This document shows, piece by piece, positions 1-7,699 of a stretch of 64,000 nt of DNA. The stretch spans positions 186,001-250,000 of the forward strand of contig NZ_JAUOEL010000001.1 of the NCBI RefSeq assembly GCF_030540765.1. The letters are read 5' to 3'. Every line of letters begins with the position of its first letter. Position 1 is the stretch's first letter. The DNA comes from Flavivirga jejuensis. Its GTDB lineage: Bacteria > Bacteroidota > Bacteroidia > Flavobacteriales > Flavobacteriaceae. The notes under the pieces were generated by a model, which saw nothing but the letters and a program-made list of their open reading frames with translations, did not search any database and was not told the origin of the DNA. The translations under genes and the position numbers were made by a program.

Positions 1-235
1 AACCAATATTGATGCTATAACGGGTGCAACAATAGGTGGTGGCGGGCGAGCCATAAGTATAATTCAAATAGATGATAACAAAATAGATAAAGGCTACAAA
101 ATCCGTTTTGAATCGGCAGTCGAAGATCAAGAGTATTACAAAGATGATGTTGAGTTCGAATTGACCTCAGAATCTGTAAAAAGTAAAGTAGAAGGACATG
201 GTTTTATACGTTATGTACGTATGATGCCGCAATAA
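1..235 (+). CDS. C-terminal part of a DUF2271-like periplasmic protein
   Basis: The reading frame is open from the window edge to TAA at 233-235, giving 77 residues. The visible part starts TNIDAITGATIGGGGRAISI and continues with a beta-rich stretch (GYKIRFESAVEDQEYYKDD). The 'DAITGAT' motif followed by a 'GY.i.fE.a.Ed.eyykdd' segment resembles the C-terminal half of DUF2271 proteins, which are exported proteins often next to PepSY membrane proteins in flavobacteria. The N-terminus and any signal peptide lie outside the window. It ends 12 bp before the PepSY/flavodoxin gene, so the two are probably cotranscribed. The family call comes from recalled motif shape, not from an alignment. Confidence 0.6.
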   Translation, partial: TNIDAITGATIGGGGRAISIIQIDDNKIDKGYKIRFESAVEDQEYYKDDVEFELTSESVKSKVEGHGFIRYVRMMPQ

Positions 236-247
236 ACCCTCAATATA

Positions 248-2440
248 ATGACCATTTCTATATGGAGATATAGCCATCTTACATTGGCTATATTTTCTTC
301 AATATTCATATTATTAGCTGCCTTAACAGGTGCTGTTTTAGCGTTTGAACCTATTTCAAATAAGCTACAACCTTATGCTGTAAAAAATGCTAATACGCTT
401 TCACTTTCTAAAACCATAGAAAATCTAAAAGCGGAGTATGATGAGGTGATAAGTATAGAAACAGATAAAAATGATTTTGTGGTAGCTTCGGTTTTTACAA
501 ATGAAGGGAAAAGCGATACTTTTTATATAAATCCGTTTACCGCTAAAAAAATAGGAGATATTATTGAAAAAGCACCCGTTTTTAAGTTTGCTACCAATTT
601 ACATAGATCGTTATTTTTAAAGTCTACAGGGCGAGTTATTGTTGGTTTTGTATCCTTTTTACTCTTTTTAATGGGAATTACAGGTGTGCTTTTAATTATA
701 AAACGACAAGGAGGAGTAAAACAATTTTTTTCAAAAATAATTAAAGAAGACTTTAAACAGTATTACCATATAATTATAGGAAGATATACTTTAATTCCTA
801 TTGTTATTGTGACCTTCTCAGGGGTTTATTTATCCTTAGAAAGATTCTCATTAATACCATCTGAAAAAAGATCACATGTTTTAATTGAAGAATTTGGAGC
901 TGACATTCCTAAAACAAAGATTCAGGATTTTACTCTTTTTAAAACACTTACTTTAAATGACATTCGGCGTGTTGAATTTCCTTTTTCTGATGCTATGGAA
1001 GATCATTTTGTTTTAAAGTTACATGATAAAGAGTTATTCGTAAATCAATATAATGGAAATATAGTAAGTGAAAAAAAACAAGGTTTGGTTGCTTTGGCTT
1101 CAAGTTGGAGTATGGTATTACATACAGGCCAAGGTACCATAATGTGGTCTGTTGTTTTACTATTAACCTGTATTGCTATCTTATTTTTTATGTATTCGGG
1201 GTTTGCAATGACACTAAATAGGAGAAATAATAGCATAAAAATTAAAAACAAGTTTAATAAAGATACTGCTGAATATATTATTCTAGTTGGCTCGGAAACA
1301 GGAAGCACCTTTGGTTTTGCGAAAACACTGTACAAAGCACTAATGGCACAAGGTAAATCGGTTTTTGTTTCAGAATTAAATAAGTATTCGAGTTATAAAA
1401 AAGCAGAGCACCTGGTTGTATTTACATCTACGTATGGTGATGGCGAAGCACCTGCAAATGCAAAGAATTTTAAAAAATTGATTGATCATATTCCTCAACA
1501 AAATACACTTCAATATTCTGTTGTTGGCTTTGGCTCTTTAGCTTATAAAGGGTTTTGTAACTATGCCATTGTAGTTGATTCTTTGTTACAATTGCATCAA
1601 AAATTTATTCCAAATTTATCGCTTCATAAAATAAATAATCAATCTTTTAATGTTTTTAGTGATTGGGTTGCCTCATGGAGTAAAAGCAAAGGATTAGATC
1701 TAAAAATTGAAAAACATATAAACACAGCTAACACTGAAAACTCAAAATTATTTAGAGTGGTTCGTAGATCTGTAATTAATTCTGATAATTCTTTTTTACT
1801 TGAATTGGAACCTACCCAAAAATTAAAATTCACCTCAGGAGACCTGCTTAGTGTTTATCCAAAAAATGAGCAAATAGAACGCCTATACTCTATTGGTAAG
1901 GTAAATAAGAACATTGTTTTAAGTATTAAGAAACATCTGTTCGGAATATGCTCAAATTATTTTAGTGAACTTAAAGAAAACGATATGGTATTAGCAAATA
2001 TAAAGCCGAATAAAGAATTTCATTTTCCTACTTCAGCAAAAGAGGTTGTAATGATATCCAACGGAACAGGAATTGCTCCGTTTTTAGGAATGATTAACAA
2101 TAAAAATCCTGAGCCTGTAAAGTCATATTTATTTTGGGGAGGACGCACAAAAGATTCTTATAAAATGTATTCAGAACAAATTGATAAAGCTTTTTATAAC
2201 AAAAAACTATCGGGGCTTTACATTAGTTTTTCAAATGAAGAAAGTCAAAAAAAATATGTTCAAAATTCAATTATGGAGAAGAGCGATCTAATATCTCGCG
2301 TATTAACAAATAAAGGCGTTATTATGATTTGCGGCTCAATAGCTATGCAAAATGGTGTTTTGGAAATATTAAAAAATATTTCAGCATCTAAATTAAATAG
2401 ACCTTTAAACTTGAGTCAGATTAAAACAGATTGTTACTAA
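248..2440 (+). CDS. PepSY membrane protein fused to flavodoxin and FAD/NAD(P)H reductase
   Basis: This 730-residue protein combines three modules. Residues about 1-325 are a PepSY-associated membrane region with hydrophobic segments near 12-34, 130-150, 178-198 and 298-320. Residues about 342-475 are a flavodoxin domain with the FMN loop VGSETGSTFGFAKTL and the later TSTYGDGEAPANA and VGFGSLAY loops. The C-terminal third looks like a CysJ/P450-reductase-type FAD and NAD(P)H module: ERLYSIG (FAD), SNGTGIAPFLG and CGSIAMQNGVLEIL (nicotinamide). The inferred role is transfer of electrons from cytosolic NADPH across the inner membrane, for example to ferric iron, a siderophore or a periplasmic acceptor. 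It follows the DUF2271-like gene by 12 bp. Length and domain order match the PepSY/sulfite-reductase-flavoprotein fusions of flavobacteria; the physiological acceptor is unknown. Confidence 0.85.
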   Translation: MTISIWRYSHLTLAIFSSIFILLAALTGAVLAFEPISNKLQPYAVKNANTLSLSKTIENLKAEYDEVISIETDKNDFVVASVFTNEGKSDTFYINPFTAKKIGDIIEKAPVFKFATNLHRSLFLKSTGRVIVGFVSFLLFLMGITGVLLIIKRQGGVKQFFSKIIKEDFKQYYHIIIGRYTLIPIVIVTFSGVYLSLERFSLIPSEKRSHVLIEEFGADIPKTKIQDFTLFKTLTLNDIRRVEFPFSDAMEDHFVLKLHDKELFVNQYNGNIVSEKKQGLVALASSWSMVLHTGQGTIMWSVVLLLTCIAILFFMYSGFAMTLNRRNNSIKIKNKFNKDTAEYIILVGSETGSTFGFAKTLYKALMAQGKSVFVSELNKYSSYKKAEHLVVFTSTYGDGEAPANAKNFKKLIDHIPQQNTLQYSVVGFGSLAYKGFCNYAIVVDSLLQLHQKFIPNLSLHKINNQSFNVFSDWVASWSKSKGLDLKIEKHINTANTENSKLFRVVRRSVINSDNSFLLELEPTQKLKFTSGDLLSVYPKNEQIERLYSIGKVNKNIVLSIKKHLFGICSNYFSELKENDMVLANIKPNKEFHFPTSAKEVVMISNGTGIAPFLGMINNKNPEPVKSYLFWGGRTKDSYKMYSEQIDKAFYNKKLSGLYISFSNEESQKKYVQNSIMEKSDLISRVLTNKGVIMICGSIAMQNGVLEILKNISASKLNRPLNLSQIKTDCY

Positions 2441-2610
2441 ATAGTGTCTGGTTGGAAACACAGCACTATTAAATATGTTTCTTTTCGCACTCTTTTTATT
2501 TGTTTTTAATTGACTAACGCTAAGGCATCAACTTATAAAAAGTAACTAAAAATGATATCAAAAATAATTCAAATTATAAAAATAGTCTGTTTACATCCAG
2601 ACACTAAATA
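2437..2610. repeat. Inverted-repeat-flanked intergenic segment
   Basis: TAGTGTCTGG at 2442-2451 is repeated in inverted orientation as CCAGACACTA at 2597-2606. The similarity extends to 13 of 15 positions at 2437-2451 and 2596-2610. The left arm overlaps the stop codon of the PepSY/flavodoxin gene and the right arm ends 8 bp before the next start codon. A second short dyad (AATAGTG/CACTATT) lies within the left end. No ORF of note lies between. It could be a miniature transposable element or a long-range mRNA stem. Confidence 0.45.
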
Positions 2611-2618
2611 GAAAACGT

Positions 2619-2972
2619 ATGTGTAATAGTATAAAAACTATATCAAAAGTAAAAAGTGGCGAGTTGGCTATATGTTGTGAGTGTTATATGTATCATCTTG
2701 AATTCAATAATATATACCTTGAATTAAACCAACGAGAATTTGAACAATTTAGATCCTACATTCTAGATATTGAGATGGACTATTGGGAGCATAAATATGC
2801 GGATGCAAAAGTTAAAAGAAAAATACCCATCCCGTCTATGCAACAAAATTTGGTTTTAATGTTTAAACGAGAAGAAATAAAAGAATTACAAACACTTTTT
2901 ACAAAGACGGCAGATGTCTTTACAACTTTGTTAAACACAAAAGATATTGACTATGCTTTAATTTTAAACTAA
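2619..2972 (+). CDS. Small conserved Bacteroidota protein (possibly DUF6686 family)
   Basis: The protein has 117 residues and no signal peptide or membrane segment. It begins MCNSIKTISKVKSGELAICCECYMYHLEFNNIYLEL; the CCEC cysteines could bind a metal or be redox active. The middle (YWEHKYADAKVKRKIPIPSMQQNLVLMF) and the acidic helix at the end match what I recall of the small DUF6686 family of Bacteroidota, whose function is unknown. The next gene starts 5 bp after its stop and has a similar layout, so the pair is likely cotranscribed and may have arisen by duplication. The family assignment is tentative; the gene call itself is firm. Confidence 0.7.
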   Translation: MCNSIKTISKVKSGELAICCECYMYHLEFNNIYLELNQREFEQFRSYILDIEMDYWEHKYADAKVKRKIPIPSMQQNLVLMFKREEIKELQTLFTKTADVFTTLLNTKDIDYALILN

Positions 2973-2977
2973 TTATT

Positions 2978-3340
2978 ATGAAAGATATCAGCATTATTTG
3001 CTACAATGATTTCGGTATAACTTTTAGATGGAAAAGGTGTGCTGTAGAAGATTTTAATAAAGTTCAATTAGTGTTTGAGAATATAAGATTATTTCTAAAA
3101 CAAAACGAGCTAATTCAATTTTCAAAGAATGTTGAATTAGCATTAGAAAGAGCAGACCCAAGTAAAAATAACAAAGCGTATGATCCTTTAGAATTGTTTC
3201 TTTTAGAAGGCCCTAATCCGCAAGTGAGTTTTGCAATTAGTTACGTAGAATTAGAAAAAATGCAAGATTTAGTTTGTAACACTTTATTTCAATTAGGGTT
3301 GGATAGATTTTTGGGAAAACAAAAAATAAGCTATAATTAA
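2978..3340 (+). CDS. Small hypothetical protein, probable distant paralogue of its upstream neighbour
   Basis: This 120-residue soluble protein starts MKDISIICYNDFGITFRWKRC. It aligns by eye with the preceding gene: a short leader, one Cys, an aromatic 'f.W/f.n', then a helix carrying an 'F..y/f....e' motif (RLFLKQNELIQFSKNVELAL here, LNQREFEQFRSYILDIEM there) and a C-terminal helix with KMQDLV versus ELQTLF. It has lost the CCEC cluster except for Cys9. Only 5 bp separate the genes. No enzymatic motif is visible. The function is unknown; a role linked to the upstream iron/redox genes is only guilt by association. Confidence 0.65.
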   Translation: MKDISIICYNDFGITFRWKRCAVEDFNKVQLVFENIRLFLKQNELIQFSKNVELALERADPSKNNKAYDPLELFLLEGPNPQVSFAISYVELEKMQDLVCNTLFQLGLDRFLGKQKISYN

Positions 3341-3386
3341 ATATTTTCCTTTTATTAATCTCAAAGGAGTTAAAACTATGCGTATT

Positions 3387-3431
3387 GCTTTCAGTTTCTA
3401 AAAACTTTTGACACGAATTTTATAGGAATTC
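3387..3431. repeat. Dispersed intergenic repeat, copy A
   Basis: This 45-nt segment runs GCTTTCAGTTTCTAAAAACT and on to GGAATTC. It is matched by copy B at 21174-21217, with substitutions at a handful of positions and one length change. Both copies lie just downstream of the 3' end of a minus-strand gene (the ArsC-like gene here, bioB there). Weaker similarity (CCAG...GGTTTATTTA) continues toward the gene end. Confidence 0.6.
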
Positions 3432-3470
3432 ATTTTTACAAATGTTTATTAGTCCAGACTTATTGTGGGT

Positions 3471-3827
3471 TTATTTAGAATGAATAGCTTCCTTTGCTGC
3501 TTCAACAGTGTTTTTAGAATTACCAATAAAAATCTGATTCCCATTTATTATAACAGGTCTGCTTAAAAAAGTGTAGTGTTCCAGTATATAATTCTTAAAG
3601 TCGCGCTCTTCTAATGATTGGTTTTTTAAATCCATTTCTTTGTAAAGCTTAGAACGTTTACTAAAAAGTGACTCATAACTCCCCGAGAGCTCTTTCATCT
3701 GTTCCAATTGCTTCACTGTTATTTCCTCTGTCTTAATATTTTGTAAAACAAATTCAGAAGGCAGATTTAAATCTTTTAAAATTCTAATACAAGTACTACA
3801 AGTTTTTAAATAATATACTTTTTTCAT
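3471..3827 (-). CDS. ArsC/Spx-like thioredoxin-fold protein
   Basis: The protein has 118 residues and starts MKKVYYLKTCSTCIRILKDL, a short beta strand followed by a CSTC (CxxC) active site at residues 10-13 as in the ArsC/YffB/Spx thioredoxin-like superfamily. The later 'LSRPVIINGNQIFIGNSK' carries the R-P-V-I segment typical of ArsC-family proteins. Length matches the roughly 115-residue family. A true arsenate reductase would normally sit with ars genes; none are here, so a general thiol-disulfide or regulatory role is equally possible. It stands alone between convergent and divergent neighbours. Confidence 0.8.
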   Translation of the reverse strand: MKKVYYLKTCSTCIRILKDLNLPSEFVLQNIKTEEITVKQLEQMKELSGSYESLFSKRSKLYKEMDLKNQSLEERDFKNYILEHYTFLSRPVIINGNQIFIGNSKNTVEAAKEAIHSK

Positions 3828-3990
3828 GTGTTTGTATTTGTTCTTTAGCTGTTAAATGTAAGATCCATATAGATATGCCTTTGTGTGATAATATCTTAAA
3901 TTATGGATCGTTTTATTTTCTAAAATTATTTTCAGCAAAATAAAAAGAATTATATCATTTAAAACTATATTTATCCAAAAAATAAACGGC

Positions 3991-4455
3991 ATGACATTTA
4001 TATTCGAAGTATTATCCAATACAAGAAATTCTCTTAAAAATATTATAGAGAAAACAAGTTTAGAAGATTTAAATAAAATACCAGAAACATTTAACAATAA
4101 TATTATTTGGAATATCGGTCATATTATAGTGAGTGAGCAACTTTTAGTTTATAAACTCTCAGGGTTACCAACTATGCTATCTAATGAAATGATTGATAAA
4201 TATATAAAAAACAGTAAGCCAGAAGGTTCAGTAACAGAAGAAGAGGTTAATGAAATAAAGGAGTTATTGTTTGCCACTATAGAAAAAACAGAAGCAGATT
4301 ATAAAAATAAAATCTTTAAAAGTTATAATGAATATACTGTTTCTACAACTGGTAATACTTTAACCAATGTAGATGATGCATTGCAATTTGCGTTTTTTCA
4401 CGAAGGATTACATATTGGATATATTTTAGCGCTTTTAAAAGCTATTAAAATATAA
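3991..4455 (+). CDS. DinB-like four-helix metalloprotein
   Basis: The 154-residue protein fits the DinB/YfiT superfamily: a four-helix bundle with His residues placed for metal binding, here NIGHIIVSEQ (His44) and FFHEGLHIGYI (His137 and His141). Start ATG at 3991 gives a normal first helix (MTFIFEVLSNTRNSLKNII). Family members act as metal-dependent thiol transferases or are uncharacterised; the substrate cannot be deduced here. Its last 21 bp overlap the 3' end of the convergent lipoprotein gene on the other strand. Confidence 0.85.
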   Translation: MTFIFEVLSNTRNSLKNIIEKTSLEDLNKIPETFNNNIIWNIGHIIVSEQLLVYKLSGLPTMLSNEMIDKYIKNSKPEGSVTEEEVNEIKELLFATIEKTEADYKNKIFKSYNEYTVSTTGNTLTNVDDALQFAFFHEGLHIGYILALLKAIKI

Positions 4456-5154
4456 AAGCGAGCTAACGGCTTCAAAAGGGATTGTAAACTCAATAATGTC
4501 TGTGGCATATGGTGCTATTTCATAAGTGTTGTAAAGTAAAATAACACCCACTTCATTGTAAGCTATATTAGCTGGTAATTTGAAGGTGGCAATATCTAAT
4601 ACAGCGTCTTTGTTTTTTACAGCTTCATCAAAATGAATTTTAGCTACTTTTTTAAAGCCTTTAAGGTCTTTAAATAACTTATTATTAGGGATTAGATTCC
4701 CTGTTTCAGTTTCAAAATTTAAGAAAGAAATATTTAATGTTCCGTGTGCACCACCTGTATTAACATAGGATGTAATGGCAATACTTATAATGTCTGGTGA
4801 TTGATATATAACCTCTCCATCAATTTGTGCTTCCCATTGTTCTAAAGTTTTAGGAAAGTCAGTTTTAAATGTTTGAAATTCATTATTAAATAAAGTAATA
4901 CTTTCTTCAATAGATTTTGAAGTGATACCATCTGAATCTCCAATGTGTAATGACGCTATTATATTTTTTGTTATTATTGAGTTTATTTGCTTAGTAACGT
5001 TTTCGTTACCACTAGCATTCTGAATGTTTACTTCAACAAGCTTGTTGTTGCTAGTTGAAACATTGATTTCTGAAAATGACAGTTGTACTTCATCTTTACA
5101 AGCCATAAAAATGAAAAGGGAACATATAATTAAAAGGTGTTTATGGTGTAACAT
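4435..5154 (-). CDS. DUF3298/DUF4163 lipoprotein
   Basis: The protein has 239 residues with a lipoprotein signal peptide (hydrophobic HLLIICSLFIFMAC, lipid-bearing Cys19). The body contains the DUF4163/DUF3298 signature 'SYVNTGGAHGTLNISFLNFETETGNLI', also seen in RsiV-type anti-sigma factors and in many Bacteroidota lipoproteins. It is therefore probably anchored in the outer or inner membrane facing the periplasm. The function is unknown. Its stop lies inside the convergent DinB-like gene (21-bp tail overlap). No sigma-factor gene is adjacent, so an RsiV-like role is not supported. Confidence 0.85.
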   Translation of the reverse strand: MLHHKHLLIICSLFIFMACKDEVQLSFSEINVSTSNNKLVEVNIQNASGNENVTKQINSIITKNIIASLHIGDSDGITSKSIEESITLFNNEFQTFKTDFPKTLEQWEAQIDGEVIYQSPDIISIAITSYVNTGGAHGTLNISFLNFETETGNLIPNNKLFKDLKGFKKVAKIHFDEAVKNKDAVLDIATFKLPANIAYNEVGVILLYNTYEIAPYATDIIEFTIPFEAVSSLLYFNSF

Positions 5155-5195
5155 ATACTAGAGATAACAATCAGCATTAAAGATAATTATAGCAT

Positions 5196-5225
5196 TTGAA
5201 TACACCGAATTAAAACTTACCTTTG
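5196..5225 (+). promoter_or_regulatory. Bacteroidota-type promoter of cystathionine gamma-synthase gene
   Basis: TTG at 5196-5198, a 19-nt spacer and TACCTTTG at 5218-5225 match the flavobacterial consensus TTG-N17-23-TAnnTTTG. The -7 box ends 17 bp before ATG 5243. It overlaps the alternative in-frame GTG at 5225, which decides the start in favour of ATG 5243. Confidence 0.75.
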
Positions 5226-5242
5226 TGTTAAATTTTTTAAAA

Positions 5243-6382
5243 ATGAAATTTAACACAAAGGTAATCCACGGAGGTCAAGAACATGATGCAGCTTATGGTG
5301 CGGTAATGCCTCCAATTTATCAAACGTCTACGTATGCTCAAACAACTCCAGGAGGGCATAAGGGCTATGAATATTCCAGAACACATAATCCAACTCGGAA
5401 TGCTTTAGAAAATGCTCTTGCGAGTATCGAAAATGGAGAATATGGACTGGCTTTTGGTTCGGGATTGGCTGCTATTGATGCTATTATTAAGCTTTTGAAG
5501 CCTGGTGATGAGGTTATCTCTACAAACGATCTATACGGAGGTTCTTTTCGACTGTTTACAAAGATTTTTCAAGATTTTGGAATAAAGTTTCATTTCATAG
5601 GTATGCAAAATGCTTCGAATATTGAAACCTATATAAATACAAACACTAAGCTAATCTGGGTTGAAACACCAACCAATCCAATGATGAATATTATTGACGT
5701 TAAAGCTGTTTCTGCCATTTCAAAAAAGCATAAAATTTTGCTAGCAGTAGATAATACATTTGCTACACCATATTTACAACAACCTTTAGATTTAGGTGCA
5801 GATATTGTAATGCATTCTGCCACTAAATATTTGGGAGGTCATAGCGATGTTGTTATGGGTGCTTTAATAGTTAAGGATAAAGAACTGGCAGATAAACTAT
5901 ACTTTGTACAAAATGCTAGTGGTGCTGTTTGCGGGCCTCAGGACAGCTTTTTAGTGTTAAGAGGAATAAAAACATTGCATATTAGAATGCAACGCCATTG
6001 CGAAAATGGTAAAGCAGTTGCTGAGTTTTTAGCAAATCACCCAAAAATTGAAAATGTATATTGGCCTGGTTTTGAAAATCACCCTAATCATGATATTGCT
6101 AAATCTCAAATGAAAGATTTTGGTGGTATGATCTCTTTTACTACCAAAGGAAATAACATGAAAGAATCGATTAGAATTGTTGAAAATTTGAAAATTTTCA
6201 CTTTAGCAGAATCTTTAGGAGGTGTAGAATCGCTTTCGGGGCATCCAGCAAGTATGACACATGCAAGTATACCAAAAGAAGAAAGAGAAAAAACTGGTGT
6301 TGTAGATTCTTTGATTAGATTAAGTGTGGGAATAGAGGATGTTGATGATTTAATTGCTGACCTGGAGCAAGCTTTAAAATAA
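5243..6382 (+). CDS. metB: Cystathionine gamma-synthase / PLP-dependent trans-sulfuration enzyme
   Basis: The 379-residue protein (starting MKFNTKVIHGGQ) belongs to the Cys/Met-metabolism PLP family. It shows the substrate loop YEYSRTHNPTRNALE, the PLP Lys195 in SATKYLGGHSD, and the C-terminal ESLGGVESL...HPASMTHA...RLSVGIED. The reaction expected is O-acylhomoserine plus cysteine to cystathionine, although lyase members of the family look very similar. An in-frame GTG lies 18 bp upstream but overlaps the -7 promoter box, so ATG 5243 is preferred. It appears monocistronic: the next gene is on the opposite strand. Distinguishing MetB from cystathionine lyase needs phylogeny. Confidence 0.9.
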   Translation: MKFNTKVIHGGQEHDAAYGAVMPPIYQTSTYAQTTPGGHKGYEYSRTHNPTRNALENALASIENGEYGLAFGSGLAAIDAIIKLLKPGDEVISTNDLYGGSFRLFTKIFQDFGIKFHFIGMQNASNIETYINTNTKLIWVETPTNPMMNIIDVKAVSAISKKHKILLAVDNTFATPYLQQPLDLGADIVMHSATKYLGGHSDVVMGALIVKDKELADKLYFVQNASGAVCGPQDSFLVLRGIKTLHIRMQRHCENGKAVAEFLANHPKIENVYWPGFENHPNHDIAKSQMKDFGGMISFTTKGNNMKESIRIVENLKIFTLAESLGGVESLSGHPASMTHASIPKEEREKTGVVDSLIRLSVGIEDVDDLIADLEQALK

Positions 6383-6399
6383 ACTACTTTATTTGTCGT

Positions 6400-6416
6400 C
6401 CACGCTTATTGCGTGG
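6400..6416. terminator. Small hairpin between convergent genes
   Basis: CCACGC, a TTATT loop and GCGTGG form a perfect 6-bp GC-rich stem 17 bp after the metB stop. No strong U tract follows on the plus strand, so termination is plausible but unproven. Confidence 0.4.
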
Positions 6417-6522
6417 CAGAAAAACTCAATTTAGAGAAATTTGCAAAGCGCTTTTAAAATTGTAAGCTGAACAAATCTTTGTTTTAGTGTGTGAGATGTA
6501 TTGCTTTGAGGTTTAACTTTTA

Positions 6523-7326
6523 TTAATCTAAATAGAAAATATAACCAACATTAAGCCATAATAGCCAATCGCTGCTTTTGTTAAAATCCAATTGATGATT
6601 AAGACCGTCAACCCAATCATTAAAATAGTATTGAAATCTTAAATCAAGCATTAAATCTGAAATTTTAGTAAGCTTGTACCTTACACCTACACTAGAAACT
6701 AAAGACCATGTGCTACCTGGAGAGGCGTCTACCGACCCAGGATCCCATTCAGAATAAAAATTACTAGGCTCAAGAACATTTCCAGTTAAAAGGGGATCAG
6801 GGTTTTCGTAAGTGGTGCTAACTTCTGGAGTAAAAGCTGTATAATGAATTCCTAAACTTCCAAAAGGAGCGAATCTATAGCCAAAAGATTGAAAAGAACG
6901 AATGCTAAAAGGATAGAATTCAAGTTGTGTACCTATGTCTAAATTTTGAGAAACACCTTTATGACCTCTTAATTGATCTGCATTTACACTTGTTTTACTA
7001 GGATCAACAAACTCTCCAAAATGTTCAAGCTTGGTTTTATTCCAAGATATTTCATTTCTTAATTTAAAATGATCATTAAAAAAAGTATCAGTAGTATAGC
7101 AGTTACAATCTGATCTATAAGAGAAGTTTATATAATGAACAACTCCTATTCCAAATCCAGAATTCCCAAGATTAGTTTTTGTATCCTTTCGACTTCCAAA
7201 ATCTGATCTAAATTGTATAGGGCCAGTAATAACGCCAATTTCATGAGAAAAACCTAGTTGAGCACTGACTGTTTGAAAGATAAGAAACATGCAAAAAGCA
7301 GAAACCAAATGTTTTATGTTAAGCAT
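6523..7326 (-). CDS. Outer-membrane beta-barrel protein (THC0290_0291-like)
   Basis: The 267-residue protein has an N-terminal signal peptide (MLNIKHLVSAFCMFLIFQTVSAQ) and an alternating, aromatic-rich beta pattern ending in a Tyr-rich strand (WLLWLNVGYIFYLD), typical of a small outer-membrane barrel. The mature start LGFSHEIGVITGPIQFRSDFGSR matches the flavobacterial family labelled THC0290_0291, members of which are sometimes mislabelled glutamate dehydrogenase because they lie next to it. Here it is indeed divergent from gdhA. There is one CNC pair in the middle. The function is unknown. Confidence 0.8.
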   Translation of the reverse strand: MLNIKHLVSAFCMFLIFQTVSAQLGFSHEIGVITGPIQFRSDFGSRKDTKTNLGNSGFGIGVVHYINFSYRSDCNCYTTDTFFNDHFKLRNEISWNKTKLEHFGEFVDPSKTSVNADQLRGHKGVSQNLDIGTQLEFYPFSIRSFQSFGYRFAPFGSLGIHYTAFTPEVSTTYENPDPLLTGNVLEPSNFYSEWDPGSVDASPGSTWSLVSSVGVRYKLTKISDLMLDLRFQYYFNDWVDGLNHQLDFNKSSDWLLWLNVGYIFYLD

Positions 7327-7365
7327 AGCAATGTTTTTGTTTTTTTTGAGGCATTATCGACAACA

Positions 7366-7570
7366 AATATAGAAAAACTCGTTAAACAAACAAATATTAT
7401 CGTTAAACAAACAAAAATTAATAGATTCTTCCAGCTAAATTGAAATAAAACAAATTAATAGAGAACTAATATAGAAAAACCTGTTAAACAAACAAATATT
7501 ATCGTCAAACAAACAAAAATTAATGGATTTTTCCAACTAAATTGAAATAAAACAAACTTAATAGATAATT
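7366..7570. repeat. 102-bp tandem duplication in the gdhA upstream region
   Basis: The segment 7366-7467 is directly repeated at 7468-7570 with few changes (for example ACTCGTTAAAC versus ACCTGTTAAAC, and one inserted base near the end). Each copy carries two spaced copies of GTTAAACAAACAAA or GTCAAACAAACAAA about 18 bp apart, so the motif occurs four times between the divergent outer-membrane protein gene and gdhA. It may be a duplicated regulator-binding array or simple slippage. Confidence 0.85.
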
Positions 7571-7645
7571 AAATATTCCTAGAAACATGTTGGAATTATT
7601 TATTGCGAATTTCAAAAAAAAACAATGTAATTTTTAAAGATAACG

Positions 7646-7653
7646 TATATTTG
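7646..7653 (+). promoter_or_regulatory. -7 box upstream of gdhA
   Basis: TATATTTG matches the Bacteroidota -7 consensus TAnnTTTG and lies 46 bp before ATG 7700. No good TTG is seen at the expected -33 distance, so activator dependence is possible. Confidence 0.5.
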
Positions 7654-7699
7654 CATCCTGAAACACCTATTTAATAAATAATAATACAATTTTGTGTGT

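Noticed and set aside
3852-4097. 81-codon minus-strand hydrophobic ORF
   Set aside because: It overlaps the start of the well-supported DinB-like gene on the other strand and its composition is that of AT-rich antisense.
5225-5242. GTG start giving cystathionine gamma-synthase six extra residues
   Set aside because: The codon overlaps the -7 promoter box; ATG 5243 gives the usual family N-terminus.
7258-7443. 61-codon plus-strand ORF upstream of gdhA
   Set aside because: It starts inside the antisense of the outer-membrane protein's signal peptide and ends in the tandem duplication; no protein-like pattern.
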